A stretch of DNA of 64,000 nt from Apilactobacillus nanyangensis (GTDB taxonomy: Bacteria > Bacillota > Bacilli > Lactobacillales > Lactobacillaceae): assembly GCF_016861915.1 (NCBI RefSeq), contig NZ_BOLX01000005.1:35562-99561 (forward strand), given 5' to 3'. Position 1 is the stretch's first letter; every line of letters begins with the position of its first letter. The notes below the pieces were generated by a model that was not told the origin of the DNA, made no database searches, and saw only the letters and a program-made list of their open reading frames with translations. The position numbers and the translations under genes were made by a program. Shown piece by piece: positions 24,794-32,662 of the stretch.

Positions 24794-26098
24794 TTATTGT
24801 TTCGTTCCCTTTGTACCACGTTGGTTAGTAGGTTTCTTGTCTTCTTTATTTGATTTAGAACCTAAATGACGCTTCTTTGAAAGTTCCTTAAGTTGTTGTA
24901 ATGCCTTAGCATTCTTAATGCTTTCAGGTGTTAGCTTGTGGTTGTGAGAGAAGTTTTCAACACGTTCACCCAATTCATAGTACCAAGGACGATACTTGTG
25001 AGTAGGATATGGGATGATTACCAAATGATCCTCAACATATTGACCTAGGTAGATTTGAGCAATTTCTTTGTGTGAATCTTTAGCTAATTGTTCAATCCAG
25101 TCCATGTCGTGGCCCATCTTTTCTAGGACTTCAGCATTAACTGTCCCATCAGTAATGATAGGGTAGCTTAGTGATTCATCACCAAAGGTAGTAACGGTAA
25201 GTTGTCCATTTTGTTCTAGGACAGCTGATTTAACATCTTGGAAGTTACTGATGCCTTTAGTTCTTAGTTTAAATGCCAAATCGGCAGCAGACATACCATT
25301 CTTTAGTGCGGTATCAACATTAACAATTCCATTAGTGATGATGTTTTGTGGTTCACCATTGAATATTCGATGGAACAACGAGAACTGACGACTAAGGATA
25401 CGGCTAGTAAAGATAACCAATGACCAAATTAACAATACGATGAAGAATTGTAGAGTGCTAATTTGTTGGTTATAAATCATACCCCCGATGATACCCCCGA
25501 GAACGTAGTTTTGAATTTGATCAACTGCGTTAGAAGGTGCCAAGTTTCCTTTCCCAGAAATATTAATTTGAATTACCAATACAACGAACCCGATTAAGAA
25601 CTTAAATAGAATTACCAAATATTCCTTGTTTAAGTCACCAATTTGAAGTGATGGTTTGTCGTGATAAGTAATATTAGTAGGAATTAACTGAATTGGTTGA
25701 AGTTGATAACTGTTAAAACTGGAGTTGAAAGTTGCTTGGTAGAACTTATCGCCAACTTTAACGGTCATACCATTAGTTAATTGAGGGGAGCTAACGTAAA
25801 TCTTTGATGTTGAAATATGTTTGCTTCTACTAATTGCTTTAACCATTTCAGTGGTTTGAGAATTTTGCGACGAAGAGTTGCGTTGTTGCAAAATATTACT
25901 AAAGCCAATACTAATTGATAGTATGGCAATTAAAATCATGGTGATAAATATATCGCGGTATTTTAAGTTGGTTCTATCGCGCATGTATTTAAAACCATTA
26001 AAAATAATCATTAATCCAACCACTACTGCTAATGCCAATAGTAAATATGTAACAATAGTATTTGGGTGGATTAAGTAGTCATATGAATATAAATCCAT
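24794..26098 (-). CDS. DUF3290-DUF421 fusion membrane protein
   Basis: A 434-residue protein in two parts. Residues 1-150: 'FYSYDYL'-like start ('LYSYDYLIHPNTI'), two membrane segments, then 'SKIYVSSPQLTNGMTVKVGDKFYQATF', which is DUF3290. Residues 155-390: three membrane segments followed by the cytoplasmic YetF-type domain with 'PQNIITNGIVN' and 'LRTKGISNFQDVKSAVLEQNGQLTV', which is DUF421. A lysine-rich, disordered tail of about 45 residues ends the protein. In the lactobacilli I recall, the two domains are separate adjacent genes, so fusion implies a physical complex. Biochemical role unknown. ATG with GGGTG site. Confidence 0.78.
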   Translation of the reverse strand: MDLYSYDYLIHPNTIVTYLLLALAVVVGLMIIFNGFKYMRDRTNLKYRDIFITMILIAILSISIGFSNILQQRNSSSQNSQTTEMVKAISRSKHISTSKIYVSSPQLTNGMTVKVGDKFYQATFNSSFNSYQLQPIQLIPTNITYHDKPSLQIGDLNKEYLVILFKFLIGFVVLVIQINISGKGNLAPSNAVDQIQNYVLGGIIGGMIYNQQISTLQFFIVLLIWSLVIFTSRILSRQFSLFHRIFNGEPQNIITNGIVNVDTALKNGMSAADLAFKLRTKGISNFQDVKSAVLEQNGQLTVTTFGDESLSYPIITDGTVNAEVLEKMGHDMDWIEQLAKDSHKEIAQIYLGQYVEDHLVIIPYPTHKYRPWYYELGERVENFSHNHKLTPESIKNAKALQQLKELSKKRHLGSKSNKEDKKPTNQRGTKGTKQ

Positions 26099-26173
26099 AA
26101 AATCACCCTATTCTTAAAAGTTAGTAAGTATATGTCTAATTATAGGACGATTTTTATTATAAAACCATTGGGA

Positions 26174-26190
26174 TGTAACACTTAAGTAAT
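26174..26190. promoter_or_regulatory. WalR-like box upstream of the NlpC/P60 gene
   Basis: TGTAAC-ACTTA-AGTAAT matches the WalR consensus with one mismatch (A for T at the start of the second half). It lies 113 bases upstream of the ATG at 26304. Confidence 0.5.
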
Positions 26191-26303
26191 ATTTTTTTAT
26201 GTTTTTGAAATAGTTTTGTTCCTGTTATGTAGCATTTTGTAGCTATACTTAAGACATAAATTAAGAAAGTATAAAATTTTTAAAAGCAGGGGTAATAAGT
26301 GCT

Positions 26304-26939
26304 ATGAACAAAACAAAAACGAAAAAAACAATCATGTTAATTATGTTAACTGTTTTGGCGATGGTAACGTTGTTTGCATCTGATGCTACCAACGCAAGCG
26401 CTAGTAAAGTTCATCATAAGAGAACTCACAAGGTTTACAAAAAGAAGGCTAAAAAGCGTCATGTAGCCAAAAAGCCTAAGCATAAGAAAAAAGCTAGAAG
26501 AGCTTCTTATAAGAGACCCGTTGCTAAGAAGAAAGCACGCAAAATTGTTAAAAAGGTTACACACAAAAAAGCTAGCAAGTTTAGATTCGCAAGTCTATAT
26601 AGATCAGCTTCAAGTAAGTTAGGTCACCCATATAGATTGGGAGCTTCAGGTCCATATATTTTTGATTGCTCATCATTTACTCAATACGCATACCGTCATG
26701 GTGCACACAAATATTTAGCTAGAACAGCTCAAATGCAATACAACACCAACAAACATGTAAGTAGAAAACATGTTAAGAAGGGTGATTTAGTATTCTTTGG
26801 TACTAATCGCAGCAACATTTCCCACGTTGGTATTTACATTGGTCATGACAGAATGATTGATGCACAACTCCGTGGAGTTGTAACAGAAAAAATCCATACA
26901 AATTGGTGGCATGCAGTGGGCTATGCTCGAGTAGCCTAA
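26304..26939 (+). CDS. Secreted NlpC/P60 peptidoglycan endopeptidase
   Basis: A 211-residue protein: signal peptide (hydrophobic 9-26), an extremely basic linker rich in Lys/His/Arg (about 35-92) and a C-terminal NlpC/P60 domain. The catalytic Cys122 lies in 'IFDCSSFTQYAYRHG', followed by 'RTAQMQY', 'KKGDLVFFG' and the catalytic histidine in 'ISHVGIYIG'. Such enzymes cut the stem peptide of peptidoglycan. The linker likely tethers the protein to teichoic acids, as in the Apf-like protein. A WalR-like box upstream supports coordinated control. Followed by a terminator. Confidence 0.88.
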   Translation: MNKTKTKKTIMLIMLTVLAMVTLFASDATNASASKVHHKRTHKVYKKKAKKRHVAKKPKHKKKARRASYKRPVAKKKARKIVKKVTHKKASKFRFASLYRSASSKLGHPYRLGASGPYIFDCSSFTQYAYRHGAHKYLARTAQMQYNTNKHVSRKHVKKGDLVFFGTNRSNISHVGIYIGHDRMIDAQLRGVVTEKIHTNWWHAVGYARVA

Positions 26940-26945
26940 TACTTT

Positions 26946-26976
26946 AAAAGACACGACATTATGTCGTGTCTTTTTT
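26946..26976 (+). terminator. Terminator after NlpC/P60 gene
   Basis: AAAAGACACGACA / TGTCGTGTCTTTT with a TTA loop and T run. Confidence 0.9.
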
Positions 26977-27038
26977 GTCTAGAAGGCAATCTTAATTATG
27001 TTAATATAGTAATAATATAAGAAATAGGAAGGATACAA

Positions 27039-27524
27039 ATGGAAACATTACACTGGGATCAAGTCGAATACCAAAAGCAAAAAATCTATTTTACCTGTAC
27101 CAGAAAGGGAATTAATTTTATTAACAACCCCAATACAGGAATTTCCAATATTTATAACTTTTACCCTAAATTAGATGCAGAATTTGTGTTTAATCGAAAG
27201 GTAACTGAAGAATATAAGATTCAGCTTCGCGAATATATTGACGGGACTAGAAAATACTTTGAAGTACCTGTCGATTTATCAACTAGCGAATTAAATAAAC
27301 AAATCTATCAAAAGATTAGTGATATCGATTATGGCGACACCATGGATATCAAAGAGTTCTGTGATACATATGACTTTAAGGAGTTAGACGTAAGGGATGC
27401 AGTGGTTACTAATCCATTAATTTTGATTATTCCAACTCACCGTATTGTAAACGTTGACTATTCTGAAGGCTACCGTAAGTTAGCCGACTTCAACAACTTG
27501 TTACTAGATTTAGAGAGAAAATAA
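27039..27524 (+). CDS. MGMT/Ogt-family protein lacking the catalytic cysteine
   Basis: A 161-residue protein with the full layout of O6-alkylguanine-DNA alkyltransferases. An N-terminal domain leads into 'QLREYIDGTRKYFEVPVDL' (about 68-86), the helix-turn-helix region includes 'ISDIDYGDTMDIKEF', and the active-site loop reads 'NPLILIIPTHRIV'. Canonical enzymes have PCHR; here codon 133 is ACT (Thr). Without the nucleophilic Cys it cannot accept an alkyl group by the known mechanism. It may be an alkyltransferase-like (ATL) protein that binds O6-alkylguanine and signals to nucleotide excision repair, or a protein with a drifted function. GAAGGA site; a likely operon follows with ydbS after 27 bases. 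Confidence 0.75.
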   Translation: METLHWDQVEYQKQKIYFTCTRKGINFINNPNTGISNIYNFYPKLDAEFVFNRKVTEEYKIQLREYIDGTRKYFEVPVDLSTSELNKQIYQKISDIDYGDTMDIKEFCDTYDFKELDVRDAVVTNPLILIIPTHRIVNVDYSEGYRKLADFNNLLLDLERK

Positions 27525-27551
27525 AATAGCAACATTGAGGAGAGAGTATAA

Positions 27552-28019
27552 ATGAAGAAACTACCTGAGAGCGTCAAAACAGTATGGCTATATTCAGCCA
27601 TTATTACCATTATTGTCGAAATTATCATCTTTACTGCCGCCACAATTGGTGTGAAGTATTTAGATTGGAAATATGTATCATATATCCCACCTGTTTTAGG
27701 AACTCTATTAGTGTTGGTAGCACTATTTGACATGATTTCAATTCCATACCGTTATGCTTTTCATCAATATGCTATCCATGAAGATCGCGTTGAAATTAAA
27801 AATGGCTTTATTTTTAGAGAACAAGCCACTGTTCCGATTGCCCGTATACAAAACGTTGATATCGAACAAGGCCCAATTCTAAGACATAAGAATCTATATA
27901 AGATTAGCATTTATACTTCTGCTGATAGCCATGAAATTGCTGCCGTAACCAAGGAAGAATCAGAAAACATTAAGACCCAAGTGATGAGATTAGCGATGGA
28001 GGCCAGAAATGCAAGATAA
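27552..28019 (+). CDS. ydbS: Membrane protein with bPH2 (DUF304) domain, YdbS-like
   Basis: A 155-residue protein with two N-terminal membrane segments (about 10-30 and 45-63) followed by a bacterial pleckstrin-like bPH2 domain: 'RYAFHQYAIHEDRVEIKNGFIFREQATVPIARIQNVDIEQGP'. This matches YdbS of Bacillus, which works with YdbT; the pair has been linked to protection against membrane-active bacteriocins. The stop overlaps the next gene's start by 11 bases, indicating translational coupling. GAGGAGAG site. Confidence 0.8.
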   Translation: MKKLPESVKTVWLYSAIITIIVEIIIFTAATIGVKYLDWKYVSYIPPVLGTLLVLVALFDMISIPYRYAFHQYAIHEDRVEIKNGFIFREQATVPIARIQNVDIEQGPILRHKNLYKISIYTSADSHEIAAVTKEESENIKTQVMRLAMEARNAR

Positions 28020-29472
28020 ACACCTAAGTCCACTATCTTTTCTACCTCATTATGCCGATATTCCTGTAGCGATGTTTTTGGCATCTTTTATCGCCGATCC
28101 TATACATCTTAATGGATATCAATTGGGGACAGTATTTGTAATCATTACCGTGATTTGGGACATCCTAGCATATCGTTGTTTTACCTACTCAATTGAAGAT
28201 AAACAAATCTTAATTAAAAAGGGTGTTATCTTTAAAAAGGTCATCCACATTCCATACGCTAGAATTCAATCGATTGAACACAGTCAGTTCTTTTTATTTA
28301 AACCATTTGACGTTGAAAAATTACAAATTAACAATGCAAGCAAGAGTGGTTCTCACAATCAAGTCGTGTTGAGTGCGGTTAAGACGTACGTTGGTGCGAT
28401 TTTAGAGGAAAAGCACAAAAAATACCAAAACCAAGCCGTTGTTGAAGAAGTAGTAGAACACCCTGAGGTTGAAAAGATTAATGATAAGGCCGAAGAGGAA
28501 GCGATTAAAGACAATGACTATGCTCAATACAAGATTTCAACCAAGGATATTGCACTATATACCTTTACTAGTTTTAGGGTCTTCATTAAAATGCTTTTGA
28601 TTGTCCACATTACCAATGGGGCAGTCTTAGACTTCGCTATTAGCATCTACCAAAAGGCTTTTGGCTCTAACATGGTGAGCTTGATTGCCTTCTCAATCAT
28701 GGTAATTATAATTGCGTTATTACTATCATTTATCTACACGATGTTTCAATTCTATGATTTTACCTTGGTAAAAGAGGGTAAGTATCTTGAATACGAAAAG
28801 GGACTATTTACCAGAAATAAGGTTCGACTATCTACCGACAGAATCCAAAGTGTTTTGGTAGAGCAAAATTTGATGGGAAAGCTGCTAAAGATTATGACCG
28901 TTAAGATTATCATGGCTTCAGACGGCAATGATGAAGAATCATCACAAGCGGTGGTCTTACCAATCCTAAATTCACATAAGTACACTGAAATGATGAATGA
29001 TTTCTTCGAATGGATACCATTAAAGACGGTCGAAAAATTCAATTCACGTAAACGATCAATCTGGTTGTTCTTCAGGAATTTTGATTGGATATTGTTAATC
29101 ATACCAATTGTGATTTATTTTGTTGGGTGGACAACATTATCAGATTCGTTAGTTGTTATCGGTGTTTTTACTTTCTTTTACACTCTTGGTAATGCATACT
29201 TTAAGTGCAGGGTTACTTCAATTGGATTAACGGGTGATACTAAAGATGATTACTTGGTTGTATCCAATGGATTCCTATTTAAACAAAGAACTTACTATGT
29301 TGGATGGCACGAAATTCAAAGTATGCGCTTTGAATCTAGCGTGTTCATGAAGAAAAATAACCTAGCTCACATCGTTATCCGGATTAGAAAGGGCGATTCT
29401 GCGCAAACTGCCGCGGTTCATTATATTGATTATAACGGTGCTCAAAAGATTTATGATTGGTATCGCCAATAA
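28009..29472 (+). CDS. ydbT: Membrane protein with repeated bPH2 domains, YdbT-like
   Basis: A 487-residue protein with repeated units of membrane-segment pair plus bPH2 domain. Three domain copies are visible by the recurrent 'kkGvif....ip..RIQSIe' motif: 'IKKGVIFKKVIHIPYARIQSIEHS' region near residue 65-90, 'EKGLFTRNKVRLSTDRIQSVLVEQ' near 265-290 and 'SNGFLFKQRTYYVGWHEIQSM' near 420-440. A charged acidic stretch (about 140-175) separates the first and second units. It pairs with the preceding YdbS-like protein. The mechanism is unknown beyond the family link to envelope stress and bacteriocin tolerance. Confidence 0.8.
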   Translation: MQDKHLSPLSFLPHYADIPVAMFLASFIADPIHLNGYQLGTVFVIITVIWDILAYRCFTYSIEDKQILIKKGVIFKKVIHIPYARIQSIEHSQFFLFKPFDVEKLQINNASKSGSHNQVVLSAVKTYVGAILEEKHKKYQNQAVVEEVVEHPEVEKINDKAEEEAIKDNDYAQYKISTKDIALYTFTSFRVFIKMLLIVHITNGAVLDFAISIYQKAFGSNMVSLIAFSIMVIIIALLLSFIYTMFQFYDFTLVKEGKYLEYEKGLFTRNKVRLSTDRIQSVLVEQNLMGKLLKIMTVKIIMASDGNDEESSQAVVLPILNSHKYTEMMNDFFEWIPLKTVEKFNSRKRSIWLFFRNFDWILLIIPIVIYFVGWTTLSDSLVVIGVFTFFYTLGNAYFKCRVTSIGLTGDTKDDYLVVSNGFLFKQRTYYVGWHEIQSMRFESSVFMKKNNLAHIVIRIRKGDSAQTAAVHYIDYNGAQKIYDWYRQ

Positions 29473-29510
29473 AAAATAGCGTAAAATTTAATTAAATCGT
29501 GTACAAACTA

Positions 29511-29538
29511 TTGACACAAGATTTTATTCGAGTATTAT
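29511..29538 (+). promoter_or_regulatory. Sigma-A promoter of the Fe-S protein gene
   Basis: TTGACA (29511-29516) and TATTAT (29533-29538) with a 16-base spacer, about 37 bases ahead of the ATG. Confidence 0.75.
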
Positions 29539-29574
29539 AGATACTTGTAATATAAATGAAGGGGGTTCATTTTT

Positions 29575-29919
29575 ATGAAACTAACTATTACAGATGCAGC
29601 AAAAGAAAAGATTCAAAACAAAGTTCAAGGCAACGCAAAGTTCTTCTTGAGCTTAGATGATGGTGTTGGAAACTACTCTGACGCAGGTTCATGTGCGATT
29701 GATACATCTTTTGACTTGATTGCAGTTGACCCTGATTTAGAAGACAAAGACTTTAACGCAAGTATGGATTCAGATTTAGGACCTATCTACTATAAAGACT
29801 ACAGTGGATCATTCCTAGAACAAAACTTGAAATTCGACGTTATGTACAATGCATTAATCTTATCTGGTGACTCAGGTATGATTGATGGTAACGTTCCAGT
29901 TATTGACAAGAGAAAATAA
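29575..29919 (+). CDS. HesB-like Fe-S cluster biosynthesis family protein
   Basis: A 114-residue soluble protein. 'LTITDAAKEKIQNKV' at the N-terminus and 'FFLSLDDGVGNYSDAGSCAID' in the middle fit the HesB-like/iron-sulphur biosynthesis domain family found widely in lactobacilli. Only one cysteine (in 'GSCAID') is present, so it lacks the three-cysteine set of true A-type carriers (IscA/SufA). A role as cluster scaffold is therefore doubtful; related small proteins are of unknown function. GAAGGGGG site and strong promoter suggest good expression. Confidence 0.72.
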   Translation: MKLTITDAAKEKIQNKVQGNAKFFLSLDDGVGNYSDAGSCAIDTSFDLIAVDPDLEDKDFNASMDSDLGPIYYKDYSGSFLEQNLKFDVMYNALILSGDSGMIDGNVPVIDKRK

Positions 29920-29966
29920 AAACAATTAATTAAAGACAAAAACGCTTAATAAAAGACAATTATGGT

Positions 29967-30001
29967 AAAAAGACGACTATCTTAGATGGTCGTCTTTTTT
30001 T
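29967..30001 (+). terminator. Terminator after HesB-like gene
   Basis: AAAAAGACGAC-t-ATC / GAT-g-GTCGTCTTTTT followed by more T. Confidence 0.88.
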
Positions 30002-30077
30002 GAGCAAATCGTTTTATGAGTATTACCATTCTTGATAGAATTACTAGTAATAAGTAAGTATGGAAAGGATGAATATA

Positions 30078-30728
30078 ATGAGTAACGTTTTAGTAATCGG
30101 GGCCCATGGTCACGTAGGTATTCATATGGTAGAAAAGTTAGGCAAAACAGGGGATAACGTTTTTGCCGGAGTTAGAAGTGACAAGCAATTTGCTGAATAT
30201 AAGGATATGGAAAATGTTTCACCAGTTATCTTTGATTTAAACGGCACAATTGAAGGCATGGCTAAGGTTTACACTGACAACGCCATTGATAAGATTGTCT
30301 TCTCAGCTGGTTCAGGTGGTGCTACCGGAGATGATCAAACATTGATTATCGATTTAGACGGTGCAATCAAGTCAATGCTAGCCGCTAATCAAGCTGGCAT
30401 TACTCGTTATGTCATGGTTAGCGCCATGGGTGCTGACGACAGAAGCTTCTGGGCTGATTCTGGTTTGCATGGCTACTACATCGCCAAGCACTATGCAGAT
30501 GTTGAGCTAAGAAACAGTGGGCTAGAGTACACTATTGTTAGACCATCAGCTCTAACCAACGATGAAGAAACAGGTAAGGTCGATGTAATTCAACAACGAG
30601 TAGCTGGAATGAACATTCCTCGAAAAGATGTTGCTAACTTCGTTGTTGCCGTTTTACACGATGATAAGACAATTAACCACATTTATGAAATCACAAAAGG
30701 AAGTAGCGACATTAACGCCGTTCTATAA
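30078..30728 (+). CDS. NAD(P)-binding oxidoreductase, atypical SDR (YhfK-like)
   Basis: About 216 residues. 'VLVIGAHGHVGIHMVEKL' at the N-terminus is the GxxGxxG nucleotide site of atypical short-chain dehydrogenases; 'KIVFSAGSGG', 'VMVSAMGAD', 'YYIAKHYADVELRNSGLEYTIVRPSAL' follow in the order seen in NmrA/YhfK/YwnB proteins. A Tyr and Lys occur in 'YYIAKHYAD' where the YxxxK pair is expected. Start chosen at ATG 30078 because GGAAAGGATG lies just upstream; the ATG at 30060 is upstream of that site. Substrate unknown. Confidence 0.78.
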   Translation: MSNVLVIGAHGHVGIHMVEKLGKTGDNVFAGVRSDKQFAEYKDMENVSPVIFDLNGTIEGMAKVYTDNAIDKIVFSAGSGGATGDDQTLIIDLDGAIKSMLAANQAGITRYVMVSAMGADDRSFWADSGLHGYYIAKHYADVELRNSGLEYTIVRPSALTNDEETGKVDVIQQRVAGMNIPRKDVANFVVAVLHDDKTINHIYEITKGSSDINAVL

Positions 30729-30795
30729 TAATTAACTTGTCTAAGTAGTTTTCATATGATATGGTTATCTGAGTTATTAATAGAATCAATAAATA

Positions 30796-30836
30796 AAAAC
30801 GCCCTTGATTCAATTGAGAAACAAGGGCCCTTTTTA
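30796..30836 (+). terminator. Terminator after SDR gene
   Basis: AAAAACGCCCTTG / CAAGGGCCCTTTTT with a 13-base loop. Confidence 0.8.
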
Positions 30837-30863
30837 TCTTAATTGATTGGATGGAGGTATGAA

Positions 30864-32486
30864 ATGATAACTGTAACTAATATGGGATTACATTTTTCAG
30901 GTAAAAAACTATATGAAGATGTAAACCTAAAATTCACACCTGGTAACTGTTATGGTGTTATCGGGGCCAATGGTGCTGGTAAATCAACTTTTCTAAAAAT
31001 GCTAGAAGGAAAGATTGAACCCACTAGTGGTAGTATCTCAATCGGTAAGAATGAACGAATTTCTAGTTTAAACCAAGATCACTATGGCTTTGAAGATTGC
31101 GAAGTTCTAGATACTGTAATTCAAGGACACGAAAAGCTATACAAAATCATGAAGGAAAAAGATGCCTTATACGCTAAGGAAGACTTTTCTGATGAAGATG
31201 GTGTTAAGGCTGCTGAATTAGAAGGTGAATTCGCCGAAATGGACGGATGGAACGCCGAAGCCGATGCATCACAATTGCTACAAAGTGTGGGAATTGATGA
31301 ATCACTACATTACGAAAAGATGAGTGAACTTTCCGAAGGACAAAAGGTGAAGGTCTTATTAGCTCAAGCTTTATTCGGTAACCCAGATATCCTACTTCTT
31401 GACGAACCTACCAATGGTTTGGATAACCATACCATTGAATGGCTACAAGATTTCTTGGCTGATTACGAAAACATTGCAATCGTTGTATCCCATGATAGAT
31501 ACTTCTTAAACCAAGTATGTACTATGATGTGTGACGTCGACTTCAAGAAGATTTCACTATACGTTGGTAACTACGACTTCTGGTTGAAATCAAGTCAACT
31601 AGCAGCTAAGATGCGCCAAGACGCTAACGCTAAGAAGGAAGACCAAATCAAAGAATTGAAAGAATTTATCGCTCGATTCTCTGCTAACGCTTCTAAGTCA
31701 AAACAAGCTACATCAAGAAAGAAACAATTAGACAAGATTACATTAGATGATATTCAACCATCATCACGTAAATACCCATTCATCAAGTTCGAAAAGGAAC
31801 GTGATTTAGGAAATGACTTAGTTTCTGTTAAGGGTGTTTCAAAGACAATTGATGGTAAGAAGATCCTAGACAACATCACATTTACACTACGTCCGGGTGA
31901 AAAGACTGCTATCATCAGTAGAAGTGACGTTGCTACTACTGTTTTAATGCAAATTCTTGCTGGTAAGATGGAACCTGATGAAGGTGAAGTAGTATGGGGT
32001 CAAACTACTCGTACTAGTTACATGCCAAAGAACATTAACTCTGATTTCGAAGACGATTCATTGACTATCATTGATTGGTTAAGACAATTCGCTTCTAAAG
32101 AAGAAAGTGATGATCCATTCCTACGTAGTTTCCTAGGTAGAATGTTATTCTCTGGTGATAATATCCAAAAACAAATTAAGGTATTATCTGGGGGAGAAAA
32201 GGTTCGTTGTATGCTATCTAAGATGATGTTACAAAAGGGTAACGTATTGATGCTAGATGACCCTACTAACCATTTGGACATGGAATCAATCACAGCATTA
32301 AATGATGCTTTAATTCCTTTCGATGGATCACTTATCTTTACTTCTCACGATAGAGAATTTGTTCAAACTATCGCTGATCACATTATTGAAGTATCTGATA
32401 AAGGGATGGTTCAAAGAGCTGATACCCACTATGATGACTTCGTAAATCATCCAGATGTACAAAAACAAGTTGAAGAATTATACTAA
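30864..32486 (+). CDS. ABC-F family ribosome-associated ATPase, YbiT/YkpA-like
   Basis: About 540 residues with two nucleotide-binding domains and no membrane segment. NBD1 is complete: Walker A 'GANGAGKST' (about 34-42), signature 'LSEGQKVKVLLAQ', Walker B 'LLLDEPTNGLD'. A charged linker (about 240-310) follows, as in translation factors of the EttA/YbiT class. NBD2 has signature 'LSGGEKVRCML' but a degenerate Walker A ('ISRSDVATT', about 351-359) and an Asp for the catalytic Glu ('LMLDDPTNHLD'). Start ATG 30864 is preceded by GGAGGT. The family acts at the ribosomal E site; antibiotic protection is possible but unproven here. Confidence 0.85.
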   Translation: MITVTNMGLHFSGKKLYEDVNLKFTPGNCYGVIGANGAGKSTFLKMLEGKIEPTSGSISIGKNERISSLNQDHYGFEDCEVLDTVIQGHEKLYKIMKEKDALYAKEDFSDEDGVKAAELEGEFAEMDGWNAEADASQLLQSVGIDESLHYEKMSELSEGQKVKVLLAQALFGNPDILLLDEPTNGLDNHTIEWLQDFLADYENIAIVVSHDRYFLNQVCTMMCDVDFKKISLYVGNYDFWLKSSQLAAKMRQDANAKKEDQIKELKEFIARFSANASKSKQATSRKKQLDKITLDDIQPSSRKYPFIKFEKERDLGNDLVSVKGVSKTIDGKKILDNITFTLRPGEKTAIISRSDVATTVLMQILAGKMEPDEGEVVWGQTTRTSYMPKNINSDFEDDSLTIIDWLRQFASKEESDDPFLRSFLGRMLFSGDNIQKQIKVLSGGEKVRCMLSKMMLQKGNVLMLDDPTNHLDMESITALNDALIPFDGSLIFTSHDREFVQTIADHIIEVSDKGMVQRADTHYDDFVNHPDVQKQVEELY

Positions 32487-32492
32487 TATACT

Positions 32493-32531
32493 AAAAAAGA
32501 CATGGTTATTTTACTAATCATGTCTTTTTTT
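32493..32531 (+). terminator. Terminator after ABC-F gene
   Basis: AAAAAAGACATG / CATGTCTTTTTT with a 15-base loop. Confidence 0.85.
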
Positions 32532-32547
32532 AATAAAATATCAAAAA

Positions 32548-32564
32548 TGTTACCAAAATGTTAA
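32548..32564. promoter_or_regulatory. Predicted WalR box upstream of the C39-like gene
   Basis: TGTTAC-CAAAA-TGTTAA is an exact match to TGTWAH-N5-TGTWAH. It lies 98 bases upstream of the ATG at 32663. Confidence 0.7.
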
Positions 32565-32662
32565 AACTTATTTACAGAACAGCTTATTCTAAGTATTTAA
32601 ATTTTGTTTGTATTATATTATTAATATAAATAATATTAATTTATGGATGGGGTGGACACATA

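Noticed and set aside
29575..29919. A-type Fe-S carrier (IscA/SufA) assignment
   Set aside because: Only one cysteine is present, so the three-cysteine carrier signature is missing; kept as HesB-like family only.
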